A DNA stretch of 64,000 nucleotides from Amphiduros pacificus (GCA_949316495.1 OX439009.1:34908155-34972154); one strand, 5' to 3'. Shown: positions 13,901 through 23,765, counted from the stretch's first letter. Made by a program: numbers and translations. Notes: generated by a model not told the origin, from the sequence alone.

Positions 13901-16900
13901 GGGCCTGTACAGCCTGCTTTGCACTTGTCCAATAATTTGCATTATTGGTATTTTTATTGTGTTGTGTGAGGTTTTTCTTAGCATCTCTCTGCAGTGTGCG
14001 TTTCCTGCAGGTGCCATTCTCTGATATCACCTCGTACTCGATGATTTCTGGACCTGGCGTCGGCAAGCTGGGCTCTGTGGTTTCAATATTTCCCTTCTTC
14101 TCCACATATATTGGCTGCGGCTGTTGGGATTCTACTTCTGACATCGCTGAATATTTGGAAGCCACATATTCCTCGGGCGGAGACTTGTTTGCCTGTCTAG
14201 ATGGGTCTTTAACATTAGCCCCAGGGCTAAGGCCTAATTGTTTGAGTTTCTGTGTTTGGATATCCTGTGCTTGCTGCCTCTGGTACTCCCGCCAAGCTCG
14301 CTCTATCTCCTCTTTCTCCCTTTTCTCCTCTTCCCATTTCATCCTCTTCCTCTCGGCCAGACTCAGGTTGCCTTTATGGGTGTTCATGCTGAGTGTTTCG
14401 GGAGACTTTGTGGCTCGTCCTGGCGTGACTCCCTTCCCCTTGCCCCGGAATGTCTCCAGTGTGCCTTCTCGCTGCCACACCAGTCCCGTCTGTCCATCCT
14501 CCTGCTCCTCCTGCAGGCGACGCTGCTCCGCTCGGGTCAGGTGAGCCCTGGGAACCGACCGCGGACTCATCGGCTCCACTGCTGGAGTGTTCTGTCCCAG
14601 TCTGCTCTCCATCCTGGGATCCTTCTTGCCCCTTCGCGCTCTGGGGGTTTCTGGTCTGTTCCACACCAGGCCAGAGTGTACGTCTTTAACCTGCGAGTCT
14701 CGCTGCATTGCCAGTCGTCTCTTCTCCGCTTTTGTGAGGCCCAGCTTGGCAACACTGAACTCGTCCTCAACGTTATTTACAATCTTCTGTCGTTTGTCAT
14801 TTTTTATCAGCAATCCTATGTCTTTATTGTCTTCGCTTGCTTGTCGCTCTAACTCCCATTTTTGTCGCTTTTGCTCACCTTTTGTCAAGTATGGCTTTGT
14901 GCGGAGCTGACTCCCGGCGTCAGTGCCAGGAGACAGGTCATGCATAGGTGGAGCCACCTGGTGGTGATGATCAGCATCAGACAAGTGAGAGGAAGGAAGA
15001 GTATTGCCATGGTTACCATACTCACCCTGTTCTGCCTCCCACTGGCGACGTTTCTGCTCGGCTTTGGTCAATGGTTTACTTTGAGTCTGGTAGGTGGCAG
15101 CACTGTGGTCTGGAAGCACATTTTTGGCAGAGACTGTTGGAGGTGGTGGAGGATGGCCATTTGTTTTAGCCACTCCATTCACCCGGATTTGACCTGCATT
15201 CCGTTTAGCGTTCTCTTCACGTTCTTGATCCCACTGCAGGCGTTTGCGCTCGGCATGAGTCATGTGAGCCTTCACAACGGTCGGAGACACCTCCTGTGTG
15301 GGTGCCCCCTGGTGTTGAGTTTTGTTCTGCATCCAAGGTGGCGCTGCAGTATCGCCATACTCACCTCTCTCATTCTCCCATTGTTGCCGTTTCTGTTCTG
15401 CCTTTGACATATGAGCTTTGGGAATGCGTGGCTGTTCTCGCGGTGGTGGCGGCTGTGGTTGTCGTGGTGATTGCTGCTGATGCTGCTCTCGTTTGCGTCT
15501 CTCACCAAATTCTTCTAGTCCAGGAATGGCACTAGGTGTCGCCACTACCACCCGAGGTGACACAGCTTCACTACAAGTACCAAATACCAATAGATTATAT
15601 TGAACTCTATACAAAACATGTTGACGATAACTGTTCACATGGAACTAATACTAATTTCTCAATTAATAACACACTTTTAGTTGTAAAAGTTAACTTGAGT
15701 GATAGTGTAAAAGACAACTTACCCACTGGTTGCGTCGATGCTTACATCTGGAGAGACTGGAACTGGTTCCAGAGGTGGCTCTGATGCATCGCTTACTGGA
15801 GACTTAGAGTGAACCACTATCTTTGGACCAGCAGGGGGCACTGCAAGCTGCTCTGCTGGAGGAACAATAACGATTAAAACAAAGAAGTGATCTGCAGGAT
15901 CAGGGAAGGATGGTATATTGAAAGCTACACTTGTGTACCAAATAACAGGAAATGATAGGAAATTTCGATGAAGACAAGGACAAGATAATTTAATTTAAAA
16001 TATATAACAGGCATTACATACAAATATCATAACATAATGACATTTAACAATGAGTAGTAAGATAAATTGCAATAAGACAAAGCAGAGATTTGTCCTTGCT
16101 ATCAGCTACACGTGATGGGTAAACATGGATAGCATGAATTTTTTTTACATCAGGTGAGGCTCAACTTGGGGAAGCACTGTTTGACATCATTCTAACACTA
16201 CACACAGGACAATAGCTTTCATGACGTCAAAAGCATATTGCCATACTCTATTGACGTCACTTTACCTTTGAGTGCCTTTTTGATATCACTCCACATAAAA
16301 ATGACGCTAAGAAAGAAGTGTGCTTTCGAAAGTGACTGCAAATTAGGTTCTTGTCGAATAAATTTTAAAGACATTTACGGGGGTGCATCAATCTAAGCAA
16401 TAAATAGTCACTAAAAGCAAACACCTTTGTCATTGATTTTCATAACCATTTTCCAAAATCAATGAATAATTTCTTTAATGACTGAGCCTGTTGTAAGTTG
16501 CTTGCATTGAAACTGATATTCCATGTAATATCAGTCAGGAATTTTCATGCATTGACACAAACAGGCCAAAACACATTTTTTGCTGAAGGTTAAAACAGGT
16601 AAGCAGTGATAACCAGTTTCCTACCTTTGCCTGCAATGAGTTCAGTATTGGTGACGGTCAGATTTCCAATAGTTTCCAGAATTGAATTTAGTTGAGTCTG
16701 TGTGAGTGTCACTGTATTAGCGTCAGCTGCTGATTTCTTATTTCCAGCTGTCTTTCCATTCGGAACAGCTTTCTTTGTAGGTTGCTGGGCCCTGTTGGTT
16801 TGCCTGGTTGTAGCACCAGGGCGGCGCTGGTGTGCAGCTGTACCAGGGGCCACATCTTCCTGCCCCTGCTTACCACGAACACCAAACTTCTGCTCTCTTC

Positions 16901-19900
16901 CCTTGTAGGGAAACTTTAAAAAAAAAAGGTAAAAGCCGTTACTTCACGAGTGCAATATTCTACTTTATTCTATTATTAATTTAAATCTCTTTTCAACTTT
17001 CTTAGAACATTTTCTATGTTAGATCTCAGTGATTGTTCTTGATTCAAAATTGTGTTCTTACCTTCTTGTTGCCTTTTTTCTTTTCTATAGCTAAAAAAAG
17101 GGAAATATTACATTAAAGTAAGACTGCGCAAAAAAATAAAAAATATTTCAAACTCTTTTAAAAAAAAATTAAAATCATATTTCCTTTGTACTGAGTTATC
17201 AAGTAAAGTATATGAATATTACTCATATTTATTTAAAAACTAACTGGTATACCTTCAGAACTCTCCAATGTTGTGTATATGCTTCTTTATAAATCAAAAC
17301 ATATAACAATCAAAAACAAATTATTCATGTAACCTAGTGAACGGTATTTCATAAAATCTTAGAGAACATTTCATAGTCTTTACATTCTAATCCTAAATTT
17401 TCTGCTCAGGTGTGCATTTCATTATTTTCAAATAAAAAATAAATACAAGTAGATTTATATACTTTGGAAAATGAAATATAAAGATGTTCAATTTAACTTT
17501 AATATCTTGTTAAATCAATATTGATTGGGTGTTTCACATTTTGGGGACCAAATGTTGAAGCTAATTACCCCATTGATAGTTCTTTTAACCCCTAACAGAC
17601 TAGCTTATCAAAACTTTGTTGATTGGCAGGCCTCATCTTTTTTTTGTTATTAGTGTATCTGCATACTAAACTGTTAGATTTATAACCATGGTTATTCAAT
17701 ATACTCAACAGAGTTCTGGGGTCAAAAGTACATGATCCAAGGTGTCTGATGTTATTATCATAATTACATTATAACAAGTTGTAGTCCTTCAGAATCTTAC
17801 AAAATGAAACAGGCTTTTAATGAAATTCTCATGACAGAAGTCTCTTTTTAACCACATTGTGAACATTATGGTTTTTGACCTTGATCATTTCAATAAATAC
17901 CTTATTAATTAATTACCACCTTTCCACAATTTGTAAAAGCTTAAGGTTTCTCCTTTCAAAAAGCTTGAAAAAAAGAGAATCCATTCCTACCCTCAGCCTG
18001 AGTCTCTTTTTGTTTGTTCCAAAAGTAAATGCAAAAATTCTTGTTTTACGACCACATCAACTAACCTTGTTGTTCCCAGAAAATCAAAGGTTTTCCTCCT
18101 CCTGTTGGTGCCACTCTGTAATATACACAAAATTATTATACTTGTCAAACCAAAAATATTGTATCAAACACTTATTGTAAATCAAATAGTTCTCCCCACC
18201 AAAATAAACCATGAAATATTGTACATTCTGCAAATCATCTGCAAAACTGAAGATATCCTTTTTGTTATAGTGATAGTTGGTTTTAAGCAGCTCTATTATC
18301 AGACAATGTCTGTTTATAGCTCTTGATACTGGCCAAGATTTGAACCAGTAATCCATGGGTCCCAAGGCAACAAATGCTCTCCCAAATGAATTTTTTCGGC
18401 CAGGTGAATCATGAATTGAAAAAGGAAATTAGAATATCACAAATAATTTATTTAAAGTTAACATTTTTTACTAGAATCTACAAAGAGAGAACGTAATACA
18501 TGCACATTTTAGAATTGAAGCAAAACAATTGGAACTTTCTCAAGCTGATCCAAGCAGATTTGACTTGATACTATGGATGATGGAAGCTGAGGTCCACTGG
18601 ATGTACACCGATTCCAACTGAAGAAAGTCTCACCGAAACTCACTGAAACTCACCGAAGCGCCGCTCCTCGTACTAGGTAGGGGGGGCGGCAGCAGGGGCA
18701 GGCGAGCCAGGTACTGACTCCTTATTAGCCCCGTATATCCTATCGTACCGCCTCTTGAATGACGAGACGGTCTCAGCCTGCACTACATGGGGGGGTAGGG
18801 CATTCCAGGTGGTTATGGTCCGCTGTGTGAAGAAGTGCTTCCTGCAGTTTAGGCGGCAGTGGTGCTTCCTCAGCTTCAGGTGGTGTCCTCTGGTGGTCGA
18901 CTCGGGCACCAGCTCAAAGAGCCGGTCACTGGGGATATCCTCTTTTCCCGTCAGGATCTTATAGACCTGAATCATATCTCCTCTATGTCTCCGCTCCTCC
19001 AGTGTTGTCAGACCAAATACCCGGAGTCTATCCTCGTAAGCAGTATCACGCAGGGTAGGTACCAGCTTGGTCGCCCGCCTTTGAACCTTCTCCATTAGAT
19101 TTATATCCTTCTTCAGCTGCGGGGACCAAGCCTGGATGGCGAACTCCAGGTGCGGTCTGACCAACCCAAGGTATAGACCTCTGACACATTCCACTGATCT
19201 GTAAGTGAAGCTCCTTCTGATCATGCCTAGTGTCTGGTTAGCTCTCTTCACCGCCGCCACACACTGTTTACTCGGCTTTAGTGAGGAGTCAAGGATTACG
19301 CCCAGGTCTTTCTCTTCTTCCACAGTCTGCAGCAATTGACCATTCATATGGTACTCCACTCTTGGGTTTTTATGGCCCAGGTGCATCACTTTGCACTTCC
19401 CAATATTAAATAGCATATTCCAATCACTAGACCAGTTTGCGAGGTTGTGCAGGTCCTGCTGTAGTCGTGCTGCATCCTCGAATGTCTGCACAGCTCTGAA
19501 CAATTTGGTATCGTCCGCAAATTTCAGAACAATGGACTCCACAACTGAGTCAATATCATTGACAAAAAGCAAAAACAACGTCGGTCCCAGTACAGATCCC
19601 TGGGATCGGTCGGTCCCAGTACGTCGGTCCCAGTACAGATCCCTGGGAAAAAGTCTTGACAGGAGTAGATTGGGATAGCTTTTTTATATCTTTTTTGTTG
19701 AATATGGTCAAATATATTGAGAACTGAGATATGTATGTGTAGTAATTACTGAAAATGTATATTTTCCACAAAAAAGTAAGCAAAAATTAAGGGTTGCCTG
19801 TTTGAATTAGAGTATGCAGGTTTTACTTTGGGCTGAACAGATCCGGGAAGAAACTATAAACAGATGACATCCAAAGTTACATGTTTTTCTACATCTGCCG

Positions 19901-20158
19901 ATCAACAAATGGATCATATATTAAAATAATGTGATTCCGAGATGTTCAGTAATGCTCACTGCTGTTGGCTGTCAACAGGTTTGTTAAACAAGAAAACCTG
20001 GTGCTCCATGTGTCACATGGATGCGAAAATAAATTACAAACAAAACAAAAATTACAATTAAGAAAATTTTTAATAAAAAATAATCATTGCAAACAGATGT
20101 GGGAGTTGAAATTAACCTTGCTCATCTTGTCAGCAGTGGGTCCTAAAAGAGGAACCAT
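1847..20158 (-). CDS. CCDC66: CCDC66-like centrosome/cilium coiled-coil protein gene (3' end off the left edge)
   Basis: Minus-strand multi-exon gene. Exons, in transcript order: 20158-20117 (tentative), 18115-18066, 17090-17062, 16913-16625, 15855-15723, 15570-13811, 10371-10271, 7445-7344, 5802-5668, 5151-5082, 4829-4604, 4493-4241, 3534-3390, 1978-1847. From 18115 onward every junction has AG/GT and matching phase. Recognised from memory by similarity to vertebrate CCDC66: a TQTQLNSILETI segment (human LTQDQLQQILMTV), a YDPWGRP segment, ELQKKQWLEEL, SYLRGQNVPLDAATQRD followed by a long K/R/E/Q coiled coil, and an AGHDTTHL segment (human KGHDTSRL). In vertebrates CCDC66 binds microtubules at centrosomes, centriolar satellites and cilia. 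The donor at 4603 is the weak form GTCTGT. The tentative first exon does not join 18115 in frame, so an exon may be missing between them. The C-terminal exons are outside the window. Confidence 0.9.
1988..2105. repeat. 18-20 bp tandem repeat next to CCDC66 acceptor
   Basis: About five units around CCAGGGGAGAGGCCACAG, GC-rich, starting within about 10 nt upstream of the acceptor of exon 1978-1847. They occupy the usual branch-point region on the minus strand. Confidence 0.8.
2106..3389. other. Intron, no feature seen
   Basis: AT-rich intron sequence between the CCDC66 exons at 3534-3390 and 1978-1847. I see no coding segment or clear repeat. Confidence 0.5.
3390..3534 (-). CDS. CCDC66: CCDC66 exon with AGHDTTHL motif
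   Basis: 145-nt exon, acceptor TTGTAG, donor GTAAAG, phase 0 in and phase 1 out. It continues the coiled coil (EAQKRRTEMMKEAMD) and ends with RAGHDTTHLKASFE. This aligns with the human segment ending KGHDTSRLIKNLG. It is the last exon in the window that I can tie to vertebrate CCDC66. Confidence 0.9.
3560..3700. repeat. 42-bp tandem repeat resembling the CCDC66 exon 4493-4241 donor region
   Basis: About three units of 42 bp (one shortened) with ATTCCATCAACCCCCTCACC, a T tract, CCTCAGGAATTCTGCT. Read on the minus strand each unit has AGCAGAA, then AAAAAG/GTGAGGGGG, then TGATGGAATAGCA. The true exon end at 4241 has AGCAGAA, AAAAAGAG/GTGAGGGGG and TGATGGAATAGCA in the same order. Related degenerate units lie at 4140-4235 on the other side of a LINE fragment. 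Confidence 0.75.
3697..4140 (+). mobile_element. CR1/L2-like LINE 3' fragment in a CCDC66 intron
   Basis: Translates in part to LQKLQNAAARVVGKLKK, then ELHWLPVKARIDFKI, then NALPLEVKNCKTVDTF. This is the usual C-terminal tail after the reverse transcriptase in CR1/L2 LINEs. It ends AATAAAGCGCTTTGAGCAG, like L2-type 3' ends. It is 5'-truncated, with in-frame stops. It interrupts the donor-like tandem array. The same 3' end occurs at 21775-21830. Confidence 0.8.
4140..4235. repeat. Outlying degenerate units of the donor-like repeat
   Basis: Two to three degraded units (GCTATTCCATTTACCCACCT, CACCTCTTTATTG) directly abut the donor of exon 4493-4241. They link it to the array at 3560-3700. Confidence 0.65.
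4241..4829 (-). CDS. CCDC66: CCDC66 conserved coiled-coil exons (4829-4604 and 4493-4241)
   Basis: Two adjacent exons carrying the part most like vertebrate CCDC66. The first starts ERQKEEKRLQKAQEK and contains DTWADRFSVYHP, which lines up with the human RWAMHFDSL region. The second starts SYLRGQNVPLDAATQRD and runs into ELKRKRYEEHQQAIRHQ, an uninterrupted charged helix. This second exon corresponds to the human SMTALLDPAQIEERD and coiled-coil segment. Exon 4493-4241 ends in phase 0 with donor GAG/GTGAGG. The following 706-nt intron contains tandem units that look like copies of this donor region. Confidence 0.93.
5803..7343. other. CCDC66 intron, no feature seen
   Basis: AT-rich intron between exons 7445-7344 and 5802-5668. 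A 61-codon minus-strand frame at 6713-6898 shows no recognisable content and is probably chance. Confidence 0.5.
7344..7445 (-). CDS. CCDC66: CCDC66 34-codon exon
   Basis: Phase 0 in and out, acceptor CTGCAG, donor ACC/GTAAGT. Encodes DVRTSQSLSADNTPRTQLA and a short polar remainder. It links exon 10371-10271 (YDPWGRPGAGAPVRDQQ) to exon 5802-5668 (EQLAKQVVVHANPQH). Confidence 0.85.
7805..8135. repeat. 42-bp intronic minisatellite, about 8 copies
   Basis: Units contain CATAGAACTATGACATGACC, ATGTTCCTGTTGGTT and an A-rich spacer, with variants (ATAAAACT, TTGTTT). Lies in the CCDC66 intron between exons 10371-10271 and 7445-7344. Confidence 0.9.
8806..8848. repeat. Three 14-bp tandem units
   Basis: GGCCACAAGGTAA is repeated three times within a CCDC66 intron. 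The rest of 8140-10270 shows no clear feature. Confidence 0.8.
10372..13810. other. Large CCDC66 intron with one LINE/SINE-like tail
   Basis: Intron of 3.4 kb, AT-rich. At 11636-11712 an (ATA)n run followed by ATTTATATTTATATAGCGCA resembles the 3' end of an L2/CR1-like element. At 12280-12435 there is a loose tandem of ATATCACATTATCTAAAT-like units. Nothing coding was seen. Confidence 0.5.
13811..15570 (-). CDS. CCDC66: CCDC66 large repeat-bearing exon (1,760 nt)
   Basis: Largest exon of the gene, open throughout, with acceptor TTGTAG before 15570 and donor GTGAGT after 13811. It encodes a polar, low-complexity chain of about 586 residues. About eight copies of a short motif, consensus LTKAEQKRxQWExER, are spaced 40-90 residues apart between about 15420 and 13811. 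The first reads SKAEQKRQQWENER and the last TKAEIKRQQWEKER. Two of the middle copies are degenerate and lack the tryptophan. The motif resembles short helical segments of vertebrate CCDC66, but I know of no such serial expansion there. Several long plus-strand reading frames over this exon are shadows. Function of the repeats is not known; a row of short helical microtubule- or partner-binding segments is one inference. Confidence 0.9.
15723..15855 (-). CDS. CCDC66: CCDC66 small proline/serine-rich exon
   Basis: 133-nt exon, acceptor CCTCCAG, donor GTAAGT. Phase 1 in and phase 2 out fit both neighbours. It encodes a linker starting EQLAVPPAGPKIVV, then prolines and serines. No domain is recognisable. 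Confidence 0.82.
16150..16420 (-). repeat. CRE-bearing interspersed repeat, copy A
   Basis: Reverse complement matches 23340-23530 in order: GAAAGCACACTTCTTTCTT, AAAGTGACGTCA, AGTATGGCAATATGCTT, TGACGTCA, ATTGTCC. It carries perfect TGACGTCA palindromes at 16222-16229 and 16252-16259 and a one-mismatch form at 16182-16189. It lies in the CCDC66 intron between exons 16913-16625 and 15855-15723. No coding capacity was seen; it may be a non-autonomous DNA element. Confidence 0.75.
16625..16913 (-). CDS. CCDC66: CCDC66 N-terminal exon with TQTQLNSILETI motif
   Basis: Exon of 289 nt, phase 0 in and phase 1 out, acceptor preceded by a long T tract. It encodes a basic stretch rich in K, R, Q and T, then TLTQTQLNSILETIGNL near its end. 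That matches the short LTQDQLQQIL helix of vertebrate CCDC66. Upstream are a 29-nt micro-exon at 17090-17062 (IEKKKGNKK) and a 50-nt exon at 18115-18066 (VAPTGGGKPLIFWEQQ). Both are phase-compatible and place this near the N-terminus. Confidence 0.85.
18590..19680 (-). mobile_element. CR1-like LINE, 5'-truncated, long open frame
   Basis: A 301-codon minus-strand frame (19578-18673) begins FLLFVNDID and contains LKFADDTKLFR, the F-A-D-D catalytic motif of reverse transcriptase. It continues with the thumb and tail (DLGVILDSSLKPS, LVRPHLEFAIQAWSP, RRATKLVPTLRD, TWNALPPHVV) of CR1-type LINEs. The N-terminal endonuclease and fingers are absent. At the 5' junction a short segment encoding QGSVLGPT-like residues is partly repeated (19590-19650). 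G+C is higher than the surrounding intron, so it is fairly young. It lies upstream of the first firm CCDC66 exon. Confidence 0.9.
20117..20158 (-). CDS. Candidate first coding exon of CCDC66
   Basis: Segment of 42 nt preceded by TTTCAG and starting ATG (MVPLLGPTADKMSK), followed by AAG/GTTAAT. It lies between the CpG-rich block near 21 kb and the first firm exon at 18115. It ends in phase 0 while the 18115 exon needs phase 2. An unseen exon would have to lie between, or this call is wrong. Confidence 0.3.
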
Positions 20159-20429
20159 CTGAAATAATCTGTGTATTTTAAAGAAAAAAAGGGGAAAGAA
20201 AAAAAAAGAAAACACAATATCTCAATTTATGTCTATAATATCAACATTGGTCACTGATATTGAGAGAAATATTACATTGACATTGTTTGCATTACTCAAT
20301 TATCTTCTTTTAAAACATGCTCTAAATCCAATTAGTTCAGGATTCTGTCCATTGGCATTGTATCAGATATCACAATTACATCATTTGACAGTTGAAAAGA
20401 GCCCTTACACAAGGCATGTCAATGGACCA

Positions 20430-20605
20430 GTGGAATGTTGTCAACATTTCAAGCTGTCAACATTTCAAGCTGTCAACATTTCAAGCTGTCAACATTTCAA
20501 GCTTTAAAACAGTTAAAGCTGTCAACATTTCAAGCTGTCGACATTTCAAGCTGTCAACATTTCAAGCTGTCCATATTTCAAGCTGTCAACATTTCATTGA
20601 GAGTT
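20430..20605. repeat. 16-bp tandem repeat
   Basis: Nine or so units of GCTGTCAACATTTCAA, interrupted once by AAAACAGTTAAA. It lies between the candidate first exon and the CpG-rich block upstream of CCDC66. Confidence 0.92.
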
Positions 20606-20989
20606 TTACCCTTCTTCAGAAGTTCAGTTTAAACCTAAGTTCAGGAATGTTTTAAATGTCATTGACATTGTCAAATCTAAAACGTAATAGATCTGCATTG
20701 ATAGGACATCTGCCTGCAAAATGATAAAAATTAGCGTTTGGGGTATGGAAAAATAATAAAAGCTGTCAATTTTGATCCATGTGAGTCATACCGCGAACAG
20801 AGATTGAGAGATTGCAATGTTTGGAACATGTTTTGACAACTTTGCTTTTTGTAATCTTGAAGTTTGACTTTGATTTCGTTGTCATGCCGCCCTCACATCA
20901 AGATTCTAGCTAATAAACCCGCACAACACATTGTGGTTAGAATCAACATTAATGTAACTTACTTGAAACTCATTGTGACATATCTGTGA

Positions 20990-21260
20990 TCCAATTAACC
21001 TGAAGAATTGAAGATATTATTGTCATAATGTCAGATTTGTGTCCCGGTCGTCAAGCATTCCCATTAATGCCCATGCGTCAATATAGTTTAGCTTCCGGGG
21101 ACACTCTAAACATGACCGACAAAGACTGAAGGCATTGGAAAGACCCGACGCCGCTGGAAAGAGTGTGGGATCAAATCGAAGTGTGCGGCGCGCGACAGAT
21201 GCAGGTGCTCTCTGCAGACTCCGTGAGGGACAGTCCATTATTCTTTTGGAGGCGGGTAAA
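20990..21260 (-). promoter_or_regulatory. CpG-rich block, possible CCDC66 promoter / 5' UTR
   Basis: Within very AT-rich surroundings this stretch is markedly richer in G+C and CpG (for example GTGCGGCGCGCGAC near 21181-21195). It sits just upstream of the candidate first exon of the minus-strand gene. That position and composition suit a promoter or non-coding first exon. An open minus-strand frame of 85 codons covers it but resembles nothing I recognise. Confidence 0.35.
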
Positions 21261-21299
21261 CATCCAAACTTAAGAGACATTTAAATATCTCTGATGTTA

Positions 21300-22320
21300 C
21301 AGTGGATGCATGATTATTATACTTTCGTAGTATCGATTTATTGTTAATACAACCATTTGAAACAGTCATTATATAATAACATCAATAGCAGCCTCAATTG
21401 ACCCAATGTGGTGTTGATATTAATGATAACCCTGTGAATAATTGGGATAATTTGACCATATTTTTCCATTTTTGATCTAAATGAAACCTTTTTTATTTTT
21501 ATCCAATTCACGAAAAAGGTCCATATGGGATAATAAGTCAAAGAAGACAAAATTGTAATTTTATTTTTTCCCCTTTTTTCAAATGTACATTTGGTATTAA
21601 ATCCCCTAATTTATCTTTTCCTGTAGTCACATTTCTGGTTTATCAGTTTCGGTCAATGATGGCATCAATAATCACTAATCAACCTGCATTGTCTATGTAA
21701 TGAGGCTATCAGTCACTTTCAAATTGATAAAGAAAGTGTTGTAATCAAGAATGCAATTGAAATTCAGACATATACCTAAAAAGCACCATGAGCAGACCTG
21801 GTCTGAAATATAGCACTATAGAAGTCTGTTGTTGTTGTTATTGTTGTTGAAATATTTCATTTTCAGAGGCAAGAAAACGTAATGAATCTCAAAATAGCAC
21901 TAATGTGAATTCATATGGTTCCACTGTAATGAAAAAAGAGAAATTATTTTCAATTCAAACAGACATTACATGGCCAATTCATGAAAAGGATTGCAAATAC
22001 TCCAATTCATATATCTACACAGACTCCTGTATCCTCTCCTACAGTGATATATTTTCCTACAGGAGAATCTATTTCAAATAAATCAAGTAAACAAACAAAT
22101 AAGTAAAGATCATAACCAGAAATCAAATACCATCAAACATGGAAAGATCAAAAGTGTTACTGCCTGTGTACCTCAACAATCACAATCTATTGAAAGAATG
22201 GAAACACACCAATTATCTGAACCCCAAGTCATAAAGCTCCAATGCAATCAAAACAAATAACCATATTACACATATTTTCATAAATTTATCTTATATTACT
22301 AAAATAGTATTTATGGCTAT
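21300..22320. other. Intergenic AT-rich DNA with a LINE 3' tail
   Basis: At 21775-21850 GAGCAGACCTGGTCTG followed by a (GTT)n run matches the 3' end of the LINE fragment at 3697-4140. Otherwise I see no feature. Confidence 0.5.
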
Positions 22321-22324
22321 TGGA

Positions 22325-22880
22325 AGTATTAAAATACAGTGGAACTGTAGGGGATCTCAAGCTAATAGGTCGGAATTAGACCTCTTAATCCAATAGTATG
22401 ATGCAAATATTATACGTCTTCAGGAAACTAAAATTAAAGGTAATACCATGATTTGATTTGAACCGTATCATAAAGATGGAACTGTAGATGCCATGGATAG
22501 AGCACATGGTGGAGTAAAAAGAAATACTGGAAAGATTATGTTTCTAAATTAAACTCACAAATGCAAATTAAAAAATGCTGGGACATGGTACATAAGATAA
22601 CTGGGAAGGGAGGTGGTTTAAAGGGACTAAGCACCGATTTTGAAAAAAAACAGATCCCACAGAATTAGCTAATACAATAGATCAAACAATTTCGAACAAT
22701 TCCTCCTCTGATTACTATTCTGCAAAATAAAAAAAAATAATAAAAATAGGAAAGAAAGAAAACAACAGAATATCAGATTTAAAACTTGCCTAAGATTAAT
22801 CTCATGATACTGCTCCTGGACATGATGAAATTCACTAACAAATCCTTAAACACCTTCCTGACCAGCCACTTGGACATCTT
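22325..22880 (+). mobile_element. Decayed I/Jockey-like LINE fragment
   Basis: Broken frames give KIQWNCRGSQAN and LQETKIKG (start of an apurinic endonuclease), DAMDRAHGGV, then KLNSQMQIKKCWDMV, ELANTIDQTI and TAPGHDEIHYQILKHLP (linker and start of the reverse transcriptase). Several in-frame stops and a large deletion between endonuclease and polymerase parts. It runs into the CRE-bearing repeat at 22880. Confidence 0.75.
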
Positions 22881-23535
22881 TTGGATATTTTTAAAGGGAT
22901 TAAGCACCGGTTTTGAAAAAAACTTTTAAAATTCACATATTGGTGATACTATGTAATTGTTTTTGATGTCTATTTTCTATTTTATTGGCGGCCACGGGCC
23001 GTGGCGCAGTTGGTTAGAGCGCCAGCTTACTAGCACCAGTTCCTCTGTGGTGATCCAAAGGTCGTGGGTTCGAACCCCGGCAATGCCGAGATTGAACTCA
23101 TGATTCAATTTCCTATATGAGCTGAGGCCCGTGCCAAAAGGGTTAACCCGCATGTCGCAGGTCTCTGACCTGCGACATGACAATTCAGTGAGGCAGCACT
23201 ATATCTGCTACAAGTAGGTCTCATCACGAAATGACTGAAATAATGTTGAAAGTGATGTAAAACCCCAAATAAACAAACAAACAAATCTATTTTATTGATT
23301 CATCCCCATGTTTGCCTGTTAATTTAAATTTAACAAGACCCTAATCTATTGCCCCTTTTTGAAAGCACACTTCTTTCTTGGCGTAATTTTCATGCGGAGT
23401 ATGATCATAGAGGCACTGAAAGGTAAAGTGACGTCATAAGAGTATGGCAATATGCTTATGACGTCATCAAAGGTATTGTCCTTTGAATAGTGCCAGAATG
23501 ACGTCAAACAGTGCTACCCTACTTTGAGCCTCAAT
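22880..23535 (+). repeat. CRE-bearing interspersed repeat, copy B (with SINE inserted)
   Basis: Starts near AAAGGGATTAAGCACCGG, is interrupted by a SINE at 22988-23285, and ends near GAGCCTCAATCGAT. Perfect TGACGTCA palindromes lie at 23429-23436, 23459-23466 and 23499-23506. It is homologous to copy A at 16150-16420 in inverse orientation. A short stretch like its beginning also occurs at 22617-22650. Confidence 0.75.
22988..23285 (+). mobile_element. tRNA-derived SINE, copy 1
   Basis: Has a pol III A box (TGGCGCAGTTGG, 23002-23013) and B box (GGTTCGAACCC, 23067-23077). A shared body ends GTGATGTAAAACCCC and a (AAAC)n tail. Flanked by 12-bp target-site duplications TCTATTTTATTG at 22976-22987 and 23286-23297. 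It is inserted into the CRE-bearing repeat. Confidence 0.95.
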
Positions 23536-23765
23536 CGATAATGATTTTGTATAGAAAACAAAGATGAAATCTTCATAATGGGGTTCTATTTGAGAGAAGT
23601 ACACATCAGAACATATAGAATTGAATTATTTTTTGCAAACGTAAAATTATTACGAATAATGACTTTATGTAGAAGACAAAGATGAAATCTTCATATTGGG
23701 GTTCTATTTCAGCGATATACACATCAGAACTTATAAAACTGAATTATCAATTTCTGCAAAATCTT
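23536..23765. repeat. Two diverged tandem copies of about 118 bp
   Basis: Both halves share GACAAAGATGAAATCTTCAT and GGGGTTCTATTT, followed by ACACATCAGAAC and a TATA-rich end. No coding content. Confidence 0.75.

Noticed and set aside
13945-15535. Several plus-strand frames of 70-204 codons
   Set aside because: They lie opposite the large CCDC66 exon, which has splice sites, matching phases and family similarity on the minus strand.
21023-21280. 85-codon minus-strand frame as a gene
   Set aside because: High G+C alone can keep it open; no recognisable similarity or splice support. Kept only as a possible promoter/5' UTR block.
22991-23080. A functional tRNA gene
   Set aside because: A and B boxes are present but the segment is the head of a SINE with body, AAAC tail and target-site duplications, and copies occur elsewhere.
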